From: Caballeronia sordidicola
GTDB lineage: Bacteria; Pseudomonadota; Gammaproteobacteria; Burkholderiales; Burkholderiaceae
DNA: 64,000 nt
Direction of reading: 5' to 3'
Assembly (NCBI RefSeq): GCF_002220365.1
Contig: NZ_MTHB01000165.1
Coordinates: 1-64,000, forward strand
The translations under genes and the position numbers were made by a program. Below the pieces are notes generated by a model. It saw nothing but the letters and a program-made list of their open reading frames with translations, was not told the origin of the DNA and did no database searches. Positions 24,952-34,144 of this stretch are shown here, in pieces; within the stretch, counting starts at the first letter, position 1, and each line of letters starts with the position of its first letter.

Positions 24952-26295
24952 TTACTTCTGGTACCCGGCCTGTTTCACGGCACGATTGGCTGCGGCGTTG
25001 CCGGCCGTCAGCGCGGCATCAACAGTCGTCTGTCCGGCCACCACACCGGCGATCGACTGGCCAACCACGGTACCGAACGACTGGAATTCAGGAATCCCGA
25101 CGAACTGAACACCGGTGTACGGCACCTTTTGCAGCGTTGCATCGGTCGGGCTCGCCGATTCGATCGCGCTCAGCACGAAGTCGCCGAACGGTGCCGCTTT
25201 CTTGTATTCCGGATTGGCGTAGGTCGACTTGCGCGTGCCCGGGGGAACCGAGGCCCAGCCTTCGTCCTTCGCGGCCAGTTCGATGTACTCCTTCGACGTA
25301 GCCCAGGTCGCGAACTTCTTCGCGGCATCCTGCGATTTCGAGGTTTTCGGAATCGCGAGCGACCACGACCACAACCAGTGGTTGCCCTTCGGCGTGACCG
25401 CGACCGGCGCTGCCGCGAAGCCGATCTTGTCAGCCACTTGCGACTGCGCCTTGTTGTACAACATGCCCGCCGCCACCGTTGCGTCGATCCACATTGCGCA
25501 CTTGCCCGAGGACATCAACGTCAGGTTCTCGTTGAAACCATTCGAGCTGGCTCCCGGAGGGCCGTCGCTCTTGAGCAGGTCCGAGTAGAAGGTGAGGGCC
25601 TTGTGCCATTCCGGGGTATTAAGTTGCGCCTGCCATTTTTCGTCGAACCAGCGGCCGCCGTACGTATTCACGACGGTGGAGAAAAACGCCATGTTCTCGC
25701 CCCAACCCGCTTTGCCGCGCAGGCAGATGCCGTACTGGCCTTTGGATTTGTCGGTGAGCTTGTCGGCGAATTGCTTGATCTGGTCGTAGGTCGGCTGGTC
25801 GGGCATCTTCAGGCCGGCGGCTTCGAACAGGTCCTTGCGGTAATACGTCATCGAACTTTCGACGTAGAACGGCAGCGCGTACAACTGGCCGTTATACGAG
25901 AGGCCGTCGCGGGCGGTCTTCACCACGTCGTCGAGATCGTAACTGGCCGGCAGGTTCGTCATGGGCGCGAGCCAGCCGCGCTTGCCCCACTGCGGCGCTT
26001 CATACGTGCCGATCGCCATCACGTCGAACTGACCGCTGTTCGTGGTGATGTCGGTGGTGGCCCGCTGGCGCAGCACGTTTTCTTCCAGGATGACCCACTT
26101 CAGTTGGATATCCGGATTTGCTTTTTCGAATGCCGGCGACAGCTTCTTCAACTCGATCATGTCCGGGTTGTTGAGCGTCGCGATCGTCACGGTCGCGGCC
26201 TTTGCGGCGATTGGCGCAATGGCTGCAACGGCGAATGCAGCGAATGCGAGCGAGCGCATCGGCAGGTTCTTGAGGGTGAAGTTGGCGCGTTTCAT
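24952..26295 (-). CDS. polyol ABC transporter substrate-binding protein (SmoE type)
   Basis: A 447-aa periplasmic binding protein of cluster B (family 1 extracellular solute-binding). Signal peptide MKRANFTLKNLPMRSLAFAA, cleavage near AKA-ATVTIATLNN. Typical segments are LKKLSPAFEKANPDIQLKWV, YALPFYVESSMTYYRKDLF and the NGFNENLTLMSSGKCAMWID stretch. It resembles sorbitol/mannitol-binding proteins. High expression is likely, given the hairpin behind it. Confidence 0.92.
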   Translation of the reverse strand: MKRANFTLKNLPMRSLAFAAFAVAAIAPIAAKAATVTIATLNNPDMIELKKLSPAFEKANPDIQLKWVILEENVLRQRATTDITTNSGQFDVMAIGTYEAPQWGKRGWLAPMTNLPASYDLDDVVKTARDGLSYNGQLYALPFYVESSMTYYRKDLFEAAGLKMPDQPTYDQIKQFADKLTDKSKGQYGICLRGKAGWGENMAFFSTVVNTYGGRWFDEKWQAQLNTPEWHKALTFYSDLLKSDGPPGASSNGFNENLTLMSSGKCAMWIDATVAAGMLYNKAQSQVADKIGFAAAPVAVTPKGNHWLWSWSLAIPKTSKSQDAAKKFATWATSKEYIELAAKDEGWASVPPGTRKSTYANPEYKKAAPFGDFVLSAIESASPTDATLQKVPYTGVQFVGIPEFQSFGTVVGQSIAGVVAGQTTVDAALTAGNAAANRAVKQAGYQK

Positions 26296-26460
26296 GTTGT
26301 TTCGTCTCCTTTATCGTTAGCACGGGCGCTGGTGCTGCGGGCTTGCCTGATGCGTCGATCGTTGAGTTGATCGTTGCGTTGCTTGAAGCAGTCGATACTC
26401 GGGTAGTACAGGTGTTGCTTTAATGATCTTCGCTGCGCCTTCTTGGCGGCAACGTTCGGA

Positions 26461-26486
26461 TGCATGCGTGTGTTTGCACGCATGCA
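26461..26486 (-). other. hairpin between the SDR gene and the binding-protein gene
   Basis: Perfect 10-base arms TGCATGCGTG and CACGCATGCA with a six-base loop, 11 bases after the SDR stop codon. There is no T-run, so it is more likely an mRNA-stability or attenuation element than a full terminator. Confidence 0.5.
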
Positions 26487-26496
26487 AGGCGAGCGT

Positions 26497-27270
26497 TCAA
26501 CTCATCCAGTTGCCGCCGTCCACGTTCAATGTTTGTGCCGTGATGTAGTCCGCATCCGCCGATACGAGGAACAGTGCCGCGCCCGTCAGGTCGAACGGCC
26601 GGCCCATGCGACCCAGCGGCACGGCCTCTCCAACCAGCCGTTTTTTCTCGCCGAGCGGGCGGTTTTCGTACTTCGCGAAGAGCGCGTCGACCGTCTCCCA
26701 CATCGGGGTATCCACAACGCCCGGTGCGATGCTGTTCACGTTGATGCCATGTTGCGCAAGACCCAGCGCGGCTGATTGCGTGTAGCTGATCACGGCGGCC
26801 TTGGTTGCGCAATAGTGGGAAACTAGCGCCTCGCCGCGGCGTCCCGCCTGCGACGACATGTTCACGATCTTGCCGCCGCGGCCCTGCTCCACCATGCGCT
26901 GCGCCACGAGTTGCATCAGGAAGAACATGCCTTTCACGTTGACCGAGAAGAGCCGGTCGAAGACGTCCCAGGCTTCGTCGAGAATCGGGCGCATGTCGAA
27001 GAGCGCCGCGTTATTGAACAGGATGTCGATACCGCCAAACTTCTCGACGGCGGACGAGACGATGCGTTCAAGGTCTTCGCGCTTCGTGACATCGGCTTTC
27101 AATGCCAGCACGCGCCCCGCGCTATCCGGGAACCGCTGCGCCAACTCTGCTTCGTCCTTCAGATCGACGACGACGACTTTTGCGCCCTCGTCCAGAAATC
27201 GTTTCGTGACTGCTTCACCAATTCCGCTTGCCGCACCCGTCACGATTGCTACCTTGTCCTGCAGTCTCAC
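26497..27270 (-). CDS. short-chain dehydrogenase (sorbitol/polyol dehydrogenase type)
   Basis: A 257-aa classical SDR. NAD-binding TGAASGIGEAV, NNAA, catalytic Ser in NMSSQAG, and Y-x3-K in SHYCATKAAV. The first gene of the polyol operon, so it probably oxidises the imported polyol (D-sorbitol to D-fructose is likely by family resemblance). The GTG start was chosen because GGAGAAAGCC lies just upstream and VRLQDKVAIVTG begins like the family; a longer frame adds 15 unlikely residues. Confidence 0.87.
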   Translation of the reverse strand: MRLQDKVAIVTGAASGIGEAVTKRFLDEGAKVVVVDLKDEAELAQRFPDSAGRVLALKADVTKREDLERIVSSAVEKFGGIDILFNNAALFDMRPILDEAWDVFDRLFSVNVKGMFFLMQLVAQRMVEQGRGGKIVNMSSQAGRRGEALVSHYCATKAAVISYTQSAALGLAQHGINVNSIAPGVVDTPMWETVDALFAKYENRPLGEKKRLVGEAVPLGRMGRPFDLTGAALFLVSADADYITAQTLNVDGGNWMS

Positions 27271-27698
27271 GGCTTTCTCCGGTTCGTCTCTGATTCCGCT
27301 GCTTGAAAATTCCACACTTGAAACGCGTCATGGTGAGCGAACGCTCTTTGCGCGATCAATTGCTCTCTGATTGGTCGAATGATCGGTGAGGCGCGAGGCG
27401 GTGTCAAGGCACGCCGCCATGTTTCGATGGTGCGGCGCGCAAAGCACGTCAAAACTGCGGGAAAACCCCAACCGGCGGGGGTTTGCGGGGAATTGGCCGC
27501 CCCTCGGGGATGGCCTTGGACAGGCGTTTGTAATACGTCAGTGGATGCAATCGATAGTGATACGTTATATCATCGCGGTCGACTCGAACGGCCGTAGCAG
27601 CGCGCGTCGGCGTGATCGCCATGCTTCGCGGCAAGCGCGCAGAACGCCGTCGCTACGCACACCGCAACCCTCTATCCACCCTCATTGCAGGAAACACC
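27271..27698. other. divergent intergenic region between polyol and zinc operons
   Basis: About 430 bases with no gene. Holds the promoters of both operons, a small GAGCGAACGCTC palindrome near the SDR gene, an AAACCCC/GGGGTTT hairpin around 27464-27483, and the candidate Zur site listed separately. Confidence 0.4.
27558..27572 (+). promoter_or_regulatory. candidate Zur-type operator upstream of znuA
   Basis: The inverted repeat TGATA-CGTTA-TATCA contains the GTTATAT core seen in Zur boxes. It lies about 130 bases upstream of the znuA start, before a zinc importer operon. Similarity is partial. Confidence 0.45.
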
Positions 27699-28595
27699 AT
27701 GAGCAAACTTGCCACCGCCATCCTGACCTGCGCCGCCCTTTTATCTGCCAGCTTCGGCGGCACAGCCACGGCGCAAACGGCGTCTACAGGCGTGGTACCC
27801 GTGGTCGCGGCCGAGAATTTCTATGGCGACGTCGTGCGTCAGCTCGGCGGCGATCATGTCCAGGTGACGAGCATCCTGAGCAACCCCGACGAAGATCCGC
27901 ATCTCTTCGAAGCGAGCCCGAAGACCGCGCGCGCGTTGCAGAATGCGGCGCTTGTCGTGTATAACGGCGCCGACTACGATCCGTGGATGGACAAGCTGCT
28001 GTCGGCGTCGAAGGGCAAGGGGCGCACGACCATCGTCGCGGCGCAACTGACGGGCAGGAAATCCGGCGATAATCCGCATCTCTGGTACGACCCGGCGACC
28101 ATGCCGACGGTGGCGAAGGCGGTGAGCCAATATCTGGTCCAGGCGGACACGGCGCACAAGGCTGACTACGATGCGCGTCTGGCGACGTTCCTGGCATCGG
28201 TGAAATCCATCGACGACAAGGTCGCCGCGCTCAAGAGCCAGTTCAAGGGCGTACCCGTGACAGCAACGGAACCGGTGTTCGGTTATATGTCAGATGCGAT
28301 TGGCCTCGACATGCGCAACACCCGCTTCCAGCTCGCGGCGATGAACGACACGGAACCGAGCGCGACGGATATTGCCGCGTTCGAAAAGGATCTGCGCGAG
28401 CGTCGCGTGCACGTGCTGATCTATAACAGCCAGGCTACGGAAGCACTCACGAAGCGCATGTTGAAAGTGGCCCACGATTCACACGTGCCGAGCATCAGCG
28501 TCACCGAGACGCTGCCCGCCGGCAAGACCTTCCAGACATGGATGACGTCGCAGCTCGACGCGTTGTCGGTTGCGCTGCAGGGAAAGACACAATGA
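27699..28595 (+). CDS. znuA: zinc ABC transporter substrate-binding protein
   Basis: A 298-aa periplasmic metal-binding protein of the cluster A-I family. Signal peptide MSKLATAILTCAALLSASFG; the conserved VVAAENFYGDVVRQLGGDHV, DEDPHLFEASP (metal-ligand His), NPHLWYDPATM (second His) and TEPVFGYMSDAIGL are present. There is no long His-rich loop, so zinc or manganese is possible; the His-rich ATPase behind it favours zinc. The ATG with GCAGGAAACACC upstream was preferred to a longer frame that would lack a signal peptide at its N-terminus. Confidence 0.88.
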   Translation: MSKLATAILTCAALLSASFGGTATAQTASTGVVPVVAAENFYGDVVRQLGGDHVQVTSILSNPDEDPHLFEASPKTARALQNAALVVYNGADYDPWMDKLLSASKGKGRTTIVAAQLTGRKSGDNPHLWYDPATMPTVAKAVSQYLVQADTAHKADYDARLATFLASVKSIDDKVAALKSQFKGVPVTATEPVFGYMSDAIGLDMRNTRFQLAAMNDTEPSATDIAAFEKDLRERRVHVLIYNSQATEALTKRMLKVAHDSHVPSISVTETLPAGKTFQTWMTSQLDALSVALQGKTQ

Positions 28596-28638
28596 CAGGA
28601 TGTGGCACTAGACCGATCGCGCTTTCGGGCGCGTTGCA

Positions 28639-29574
28639 ATGACGGCTCCGGACACGCGTTCAGCGCGCGTTAAGGCGGGCGCGCTGGAAGTCGAGCACGT
28701 CGCGCTCGAGCTCGGCGGGCGGTCGATCCTGAAGGACGCCAGCTTCAGCGTCGCGGCAGGCGAGTTTATCGGCGTGCTGGGTCCGAACGGCGCCGGCAAG
28801 ACCACGCTGATGCGCGCAATGCTGGGGTTGCTGCCGTTATCGAAGGGAACAATACGCGTGAACGGCGAGGCGGTCGTGCGCGGTAATCCGTCAGTTGGCT
28901 ACATGCCGCAAACGCGCAGCGGTCTTGCCGGCCGACATCTACGCGGCCGCGATTTCGTCGCCATGGCCGCCGATGGTCATCGCTGGGGCCTGCCGCGCGC
29001 GAGCGCTGCTGCGCGTGCCGATGTCGATCGCGTGCTCGATCTGGTCGGCGGTCGGACGCTCGCCACGCGGCCGTTGTCCGAGTTGTCGGGCGGCGAACGG
29101 CAGCGTTTGCTGCTCGCACAATGCCTGCTCGGCGACCCGAAACTGCTGCTCCTCGATGAACCCCTGATCAGTCTCGATCCGCGTCATCAAACCGGCGTGG
29201 TCGATCTCGTGCGCAGCGTGCAGCGCGAACTCGGCATTACCGTGCTGTTCTCCGCCCACGAGCTCAATCCGCTGCTCAACTCCATCGACCGTGTGCTGTA
29301 CCTCGGCAATGGACGCGCGGCGCTCGGTACGATCGATGAAGTCATCACGAAGCCCGTTTTATCGCAGCTATATGGGTCGCCCATTGACGTGATGCGCGTG
29401 AACGGACGCATCTTCGTCATGGCCGGCGACGTGGAAGTCGACAAGCTCGATCACGCGCACGAAGACGGTCCCGAAGGCCATTCTCATTCCCACGACCACG
29501 ATCACGGCCACGATCACGGCCACGATCACGGCCACGCTCATCACCACACCGGAACGCATTCCCACGATGTTTGA
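28639..29574 (+). CDS. znuC: zinc ABC transporter ATP-binding protein with His-rich tail
   Basis: A 311-aa ATPase. Walker A GPNGAGKTTLMRA, signature LSGGERQRLLLAQ, Walker B LLLLDEPLISLD, H-loop FSAHELN. After residue 275 there is a histidine/aspartate-rich tail, about 35 residues, with repeated HDHG units. The tail may hold zinc and sense or buffer the metal. It overlaps znuB by eight bases. Confidence 0.9.
   Translation: MTAPDTRSARVKAGALEVEHVALELGGRSILKDASFSVAAGEFIGVLGPNGAGKTTLMRAMLGLLPLSKGTIRVNGEAVVRGNPSVGYMPQTRSGLAGRHLRGRDFVAMAADGHRWGLPRASAAARADVDRVLDLVGGRTLATRPLSELSGGERQRLLLAQCLLGDPKLLLLDEPLISLDPRHQTGVVDLVRSVQRELGITVLFSAHELNPLLNSIDRVLYLGNGRAALGTIDEVITKPVLSQLYGSPIDVMRVNGRIFVMAGDVEVDKLDHAHEDGPEGHSHSHDHDHGHDHGHDHGHAHHHTGTHSHDV
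29497..29532 (+). repeat. 12-base tandem repeat encoding His-rich tail
   Basis: Three perfect copies of CACGATCACGGC, each encoding His-Asp-His-Gly, with diverged partial copies on both sides. Confidence 0.9.
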
Positions 29575-30349
29575 ATACGAGTTCATGCAGAACGCCTTCG
29601 CGGCGTCGGGGATTGTCGCGGTGCTCGCTGGCGTGGTCGGCTATTTCCTCGTGTTGCGCGGTCAGACCTTCGCGGGTCACGCTTTATCGCACGTGGGGTT
29701 TACCGGCGCGACCGGCGCCGTGCTGGTCGGCATGTCGCCGCTCTGGGGCATGATCGGCTTCACGCTCGTGGCGGGTATAGGCATGGGTGCGCTTGGCGAA
29801 AAGCTGACCGGACGCGATGTCGCTATCGGCGTGATCCTGACGTTATCGCTCGGGTTTGGCTTGCTGTTCCTGCACTTCTTTACCGCGTACGCCAGCCAGG
29901 CGACCGCGCTGCTGTTCGGCAATGTGCTCGGCGTGAACCATGACACGCTCGTGGTGCTGGCCGGGCTCGCAGTGGTCAGCCTCGGCGCGCTCGCGATCAT
30001 CATGCGGCCGTTATTGTTCGCTTCATTGCAACCGGAACTGGCCGAAGCCAAAGGGGTTTCGCTGCGCCTCGTATCCATTCTGTTTCTTGCGATCACGGCG
30101 CTGGCGGTGGCGGCATCGACTCAGATAGTGGGCGTTTTGCTGGTCTTCGCGCTGATGGTGGGACCGGCCGCGGCGGCGCAAAACGTAGCGACGCGGCTGT
30201 CGACCGGTGTGCTGCTCGCGGCGGTTTTCGCGCTGGGGCAAGCGTGGTTGGGATTGACGCTGGCGTATTACACCGACTGGCCGACCAGCTTCTGGATCAC
30301 GATCCTGGCGGCCGGGGTTTACGGGTTGAGTTTGTTGGGACGGAAATGA
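29567..30349 (+). CDS. znuB: zinc ABC transporter permease
   Basis: A 260-aa inner-membrane protein of the ABC-3 family with about eight hydrophobic segments. The characteristic GQTFAGHALSHVGFTGATGA and MVGPAAAAQNVATRLS segments are present. Overlaps the end of znuC, so the three genes form one operon. Confidence 0.9.
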   Translation: MFEYEFMQNAFAASGIVAVLAGVVGYFLVLRGQTFAGHALSHVGFTGATGAVLVGMSPLWGMIGFTLVAGIGMGALGEKLTGRDVAIGVILTLSLGFGLLFLHFFTAYASQATALLFGNVLGVNHDTLVVLAGLAVVSLGALAIIMRPLLFASLQPELAEAKGVSLRLVSILFLAITALAVAASTQIVGVLLVFALMVGPAAAAQNVATRLSTGVLLAAVFALGQAWLGLTLAYYTDWPTSFWITILAAGVYGLSLLGRK

Positions 30350-30396
30350 ACTGATCTCAACCGAAAGCGCACCACGCGTTTCCGCTTGACCCATTC

Positions 30397-31242
30397 TCAA
30401 GCACACAGCGTGCGTGCATGAAACGCAATATGCTCGCCGATAAACGTCGAGATGAAGTAATACCCGTGGTCATACCCGTCATGCCTGCGCACGGTCACCG
30501 CCTGCCCTGCCGCCTTCGCCGCCGCTTCGAAGATCTCCGGATGCAACTGCGCAGCGAGGAAGTTATCGGCGAGACCCTGGTCAATCAAAATCCCTGCTTC
30601 AAATTTCGACGCTGTGTTCTTCACCAGTTCGCTCGCGTCATACTGCTTCCACGTTTCCCGATCCTCGCCGAGATAGCCTGAAAAAGCCTTCACGCCCCAA
30701 GGGCATTGCGAAGGCGCGGCGATTGGCGCGAATGCCGACACCGACTTATAAATGTCCGGGTTCTTCAATGCGAGAACCAGCGCGCCGTGACCGCCCATCG
30801 AGTGCCCGAAAATGCCCAGCCGATCCTCACGCACCGGCAGTTCCGCCAGCACCCCCGCACGCAGATCCTGCGTCACATACGAGTACATCCGGTAATTGCG
30901 CGCCCACGGTTCCTGGGTTGCATCGACGTAAAATCCCGCGCCCACGCCGAAGTCCCACGCAGCGCTTTCGTTCGGCACGCCCGCACCACGCGGGCTCGTA
31001 TCCGGCGTGATCAGCGCGATGCCGTGCTCCGCGGCATAACGCTGCGCGCCGGCCTTGATCGGAAAGGTTTCTTCCGTGCAAGTCAGACCCGCCAGATAAA
31101 ACAACGCGGGCACTTTCCCTGTCGATGCTTCGGCCGGCAAAAACACCGAGAACCGCATCGGCAAGCCGATCGATGGCGAGTCGTGTTTATAGGTTCGCTG
31201 TACGCCGCCCCAGCACCGATGTTCTTCCACAAGTTCTAGCAT
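30397..31242 (-). CDS. fghA: S-formylglutathione hydrolase
   Basis: Hydrolyses S-formylglutathione to formate and glutathione, the second step of formaldehyde detoxification. A 281-aa esterase-D-family alpha/beta hydrolase: oxyanion region YLAGLTCTEE, nucleophile GHSMGGHGAL, and the C-terminal Asp/His pair in DQGLADNFL and HDGYDHGYYF. The ATG at MLELVEEH follows GAGGGG; a longer frame reaches back almost to frmA without support. Same strand as and just downstream of frmA. Confidence 0.94.
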   Translation of the reverse strand: MLELVEEHRCWGGVQRTYKHDSPSIGLPMRFSVFLPAEASTGKVPALFYLAGLTCTEETFPIKAGAQRYAAEHGIALITPDTSPRGAGVPNESAAWDFGVGAGFYVDATQEPWARNYRMYSYVTQDLRAGVLAELPVREDRLGIFGHSMGGHGALVLALKNPDIYKSVSAFAPIAAPSQCPWGVKAFSGYLGEDRETWKQYDASELVKNTASKFEAGILIDQGLADNFLAAQLHPEIFEAAAKAAGQAVTVRRHDGYDHGYYFISTFIGEHIAFHARTLCA

Positions 31243-31314
31243 TGCTTCATCCCCTCGATTTTTTCGCCAAGGCAGGGCGCCGTCTTTGGCGCGCCGCCCC
31301 AGCACGCGCTTCGC

Positions 31315-32421
31315 TCAATACAACACTACCGAGCGGATCGATTCGCCCTTCTTCATCAGGTCGAAGCCTTCATTGATGCGTTCGAGCGGCAGCGTGTGTG
31401 TGATCAGGTCGTCGATATTGATCTTGCCTTCCATGTACCAGTCGACGATCTTCGGCACGTCGGTACGTCCGCGTGCGCCGCCGAACGCCGAGCCCTTCCA
31501 TTCACGTCCCGTGACCAGTTGGAACGGCCGCGTGCTGATCTCCTCGCCCGCCGCCGCCACGCCGATGATGAACGACTGGCCCCAGCCCTTGTGCGTGCAT
31601 TCCAGCGCCTGGCGCATCACCTTTGTATTGCCGATACATTCGAACGAATAGTCCGCGCCGCCATCGGTGAGCTGAACGATGTGGTCGACGACATTCGGTA
31701 CTTCGTTCGGGTTGATGAAGTGCGTCATGCCGAACTTTTTCGCAAGTTCCACGCGGCGCGGGTTGATATCGACGCCAATGATCTTGTCCGCCCCGACCAT
31801 CTTCGCGCCCTGGATGACGTTCAAGCCGATACCACCCAGCCCGAACACCACCACGTTCGCACCGGCCTCGACCTTCGCCGAATACACGACCGCGCCCACG
31901 CCCGTCGTTACGCCGCAACCGATGTAGCAGATCTTGTCGAAGGGCGCATCTTCACGCACCTTCGCGACCGCGATTTCAGGCACGACGATGTAGTTCGAAA
32001 ACGTCGATGTACCCATGTAATGGAACAACGGCTTGCCGCCGATGGAAAAGCGCGACGTGGCGTCCGGCATCAGGCCGCGACCCTGCGTGGAACGAATGGC
32101 CTGGCACAGATTGGTCTTTCGCGACAGGCAGAACTTGCACTGGCGGCACTCGGGTGTATAAAGCGGAATGACGTGATCGCCCTTCCTCAAGGTGCCCACG
32201 CCCGGGCCGACATCGACCACGATACCCGCGCCTTCATGCCCGAGAATGGCCGGGAAGATGCCTTCCGGATCAGCGCCCGAGAGCGTGTAGTAGTCGGTAT
32301 GGCAAATGCCGGTCGCCTTCACTTCGATCAGCACTTCACCCGCGCGCGGCCCTTCGAGGTCGACTTCCTCAATGGTGAGCGGCTTTCCGGCTTCCCATGC
32401 AATAGCGGCTTTGGTCTTCAT
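31315..32421 (-). CDS. frmA: S-(hydroxymethyl)glutathione dehydrogenase / class III alcohol dehydrogenase
   Basis: Oxidises the glutathione adduct of formaldehyde to S-formylglutathione with NAD+. 368 aa, usual length. Catalytic zinc ligands in ATGICHTD and LGHEGAG; structural zinc cysteines in PECRQCKFCLSRKTNLC; NAD fold VFGLGGIGLNVIQG; the family text RSTQGRGLMPD is present. Strongly typical of class III enzymes, so the call is secure. Confidence 0.96.
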   Translation of the reverse strand: MKTKAAIAWEAGKPLTIEEVDLEGPRAGEVLIEVKATGICHTDYYTLSGADPEGIFPAILGHEGAGIVVDVGPGVGTLRKGDHVIPLYTPECRQCKFCLSRKTNLCQAIRSTQGRGLMPDATSRFSIGGKPLFHYMGTSTFSNYIVVPEIAVAKVREDAPFDKICYIGCGVTTGVGAVVYSAKVEAGANVVVFGLGGIGLNVIQGAKMVGADKIIGVDINPRRVELAKKFGMTHFINPNEVPNVVDHIVQLTDGGADYSFECIGNTKVMRQALECTHKGWGQSFIIGVAAAGEEISTRPFQLVTGREWKGSAFGGARGRTDVPKIVDWYMEGKINIDDLITHTLPLERINEGFDLMKKGESIRSVVLY

Positions 32422-32479
32422 GTCTGGCTCCTTTCGTTGATCGTTGATTCAGAGTGGGCAGGCGGTGCGTTGCACTAGG

Positions 32480-33703
32480 TCAGGACACAACGTTTAGTAC
32501 TTCGTAGCATGCGCCCATGGTGTGATAGTCGACCTTGCCGGCCGGGCTTTTTTCGTTACTGTATTTCGTATTGTCGCGAGCGAGTATCCGGTACCACGCG
32601 CCCCATTTGTGATCGACGAAGTGGTCCCAGCTATACGCCCACAGACGGTCGTAGTCGTTCCAGTAACGCTCTGCCGTGGCCGTGTCACCGGCTTGCGTGG
32701 CTTGATCGGCAAGCAATGCGGCAGCGGCAAGTGACTCTGCCTGGACCCAGAAATACTTGTCCTCGTCGTAGAACTCGCCTTTGATATCGAAACCGTAAAT
32801 CATCCCGCCGTGTTCGTGGTCCCACGAAAATTCCAGCGCACGATCGAACAGTTCTCGTGCGCGCGTGACGTGCCATGGGTCCGGACGATGCCGGTCGAGA
32901 ATCAGCAGCAGCTTCGCCCATTCGGTCTGATGACCCGGCTGGAATCCCCACGGCCGGAAAATGTTGGTCTTGTCGCCCTTGTTGTATTCCCAGTCGACCG
33001 ACCAGTCCGGCTTGTAGTGCTCCCAGACCAGGCCGCCGGCGAGCTCAGCCTGACGATTGACCATGTTGACCGCGAGCAGCCCGGCACGGTCCAGGTAACG
33101 CACATCCTGCGACGCCTCGAACGCGGCGAGCATCGCTTCGCAGGCGTGCATGTTGGCATTTTGTCCGCGATAGTCCGACACCACCCAGTCCGCACTCGCT
33201 TCGTCTTTGTACAGGCCGTGGGCCGCGTCCCAGAAGTGCGTCTCCATCAGGTCCCAGGTTTCTTCCAGGTACCCGCGCGCTTCTTCGTATCCGGCTTCCA
33301 GCGCCTTCGCATACGCCAGCACGACGAACGCAAGGCCGTAGCAATGATTGGTCGCGTCGGTGACGTCGCGGCCGCTGAGCGTCCACGCATAACCGCCGGT
33401 CTGCGGATTACGATGAAACTCACGCAGGTATTCAATGCCATGACGCACGCCGCCGCGATACTCATCGAGCCCGAAGTGCTTGTAGGCCATTGCGTAGTTG
33501 AAAACGAAACGCGTGCTCGACACCAGATGCCGCGACTTACGGTCATAAAGGGTGCCGTCATCCTTGTAGAAATGATAAAAACCGCCCGCCGGGTCCATGC
33601 AGTGCGGGTGATAAAAGGTCATGGTCCGCAGTGCGTGATCGAGCAGGAACTCACGCGAGCGAAAGTCGGGATGTGTAGCCGGGGACGTGGTTGTATCGGA
33701 CAT
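32480..33703 (-). CDS. AGE-family epimerase/isomerase
   Basis: A 407-aa member of the N-acylglucosamine 2-epimerase family, an (alpha/alpha)6 barrel. The many conserved aromatic/His segments include STRFVFNYAMAYKHFG, TNHCYGLAFVVLAYA, NANMHACEAMLAAFEA, WGFQPGHQTEWAKLLL and GAWYRIL. Such enzymes interconvert free sugars, e.g. mannose/fructose or N-acylglucosamine/N-acylmannosamine; the substrate cannot be fixed. The nearby deleted FGGY kinase suggests a former sugar-use operon. Confidence 0.85.
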   Translation of the reverse strand: MSDTTTSPATHPDFRSREFLLDHALRTMTFYHPHCMDPAGGFYHFYKDDGTLYDRKSRHLVSSTRFVFNYAMAYKHFGLDEYRGGVRHGIEYLREFHRNPQTGGYAWTLSGRDVTDATNHCYGLAFVVLAYAKALEAGYEEARGYLEETWDLMETHFWDAAHGLYKDEASADWVVSDYRGQNANMHACEAMLAAFEASQDVRYLDRAGLLAVNMVNRQAELAGGLVWEHYKPDWSVDWEYNKGDKTNIFRPWGFQPGHQTEWAKLLLILDRHRPDPWHVTRARELFDRALEFSWDHEHGGMIYGFDIKGEFYDEDKYFWVQAESLAAAALLADQATQAGDTATAERYWNDYDRLWAYSWDHFVDHKWGAWYRILARDNTKYSNEKSPAGKVDYHTMGACYEVLNVVS

Positions 33704-33802
33704 ATTTCGTATGAGGCCGTTCGTGCTGTCTCGTGGATTCGCGTGGATTCGCTTGGATTCGCCTGGGCGAGCGTTAGTGTAAGCGGAGGTCGAAAAGGTG
33801 CA

Positions 33803-34144
33803 TTAAAACCGGCTCGCGTTACGCTGGTATAAATCGATGAAACACGTATGACGATACGCCAGATCTGCATCGTTACTCGGCGATGCCATCCGTGTCCCCG
33901 ACGGCGCCAATGCCGCCAGATCCACCGCGTGCCAGGACCAGGCAAACGCGACGGCTTCGAAAACCGCGCGCATCATCGTGCCGCGTGTGTCTCCTGGACC
34001 GAGTCCGAGCCAACCCGCCCTCGCCGATGGATTCATCCACGGCGAACCGTACGCGGCGCTCGCGAACGCACGTTCGTGACCGTCTTCATCGAAGATAGCG
34101 AGTTTCAGCGATGCCGTGCCCAGATCGATGCCAAGAAATCGCAT
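33803..34144 (-). pseudogene. FGGY carbohydrate kinase with large internal deletion
   Basis: The frame starts like a xylulokinase/FGGY kinase (MRFLGIDLGTASLKLAIFDE) and after about 45 residues jumps to the C-terminal domain (LGLGPGDTRGTMMRAVFEAVAFAW). About 300 residues, including most of the sugar-binding domain, are missing. The frame stays open for 113 residues but cannot be a working kinase. Confidence 0.75.

Noticed and set aside
24838..26370. Long plus-strand open frame opposite the polyol binding-protein gene
   Set aside because: Complement artefact of a well-supported SmoE-type gene; composition is Arg/Val-rich and no motif is seen.
31396..32478. Long plus-strand open frame opposite frmA
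   Set aside because: The minus strand encodes an unmistakable class III alcohol dehydrogenase; the plus frame has no family pattern.
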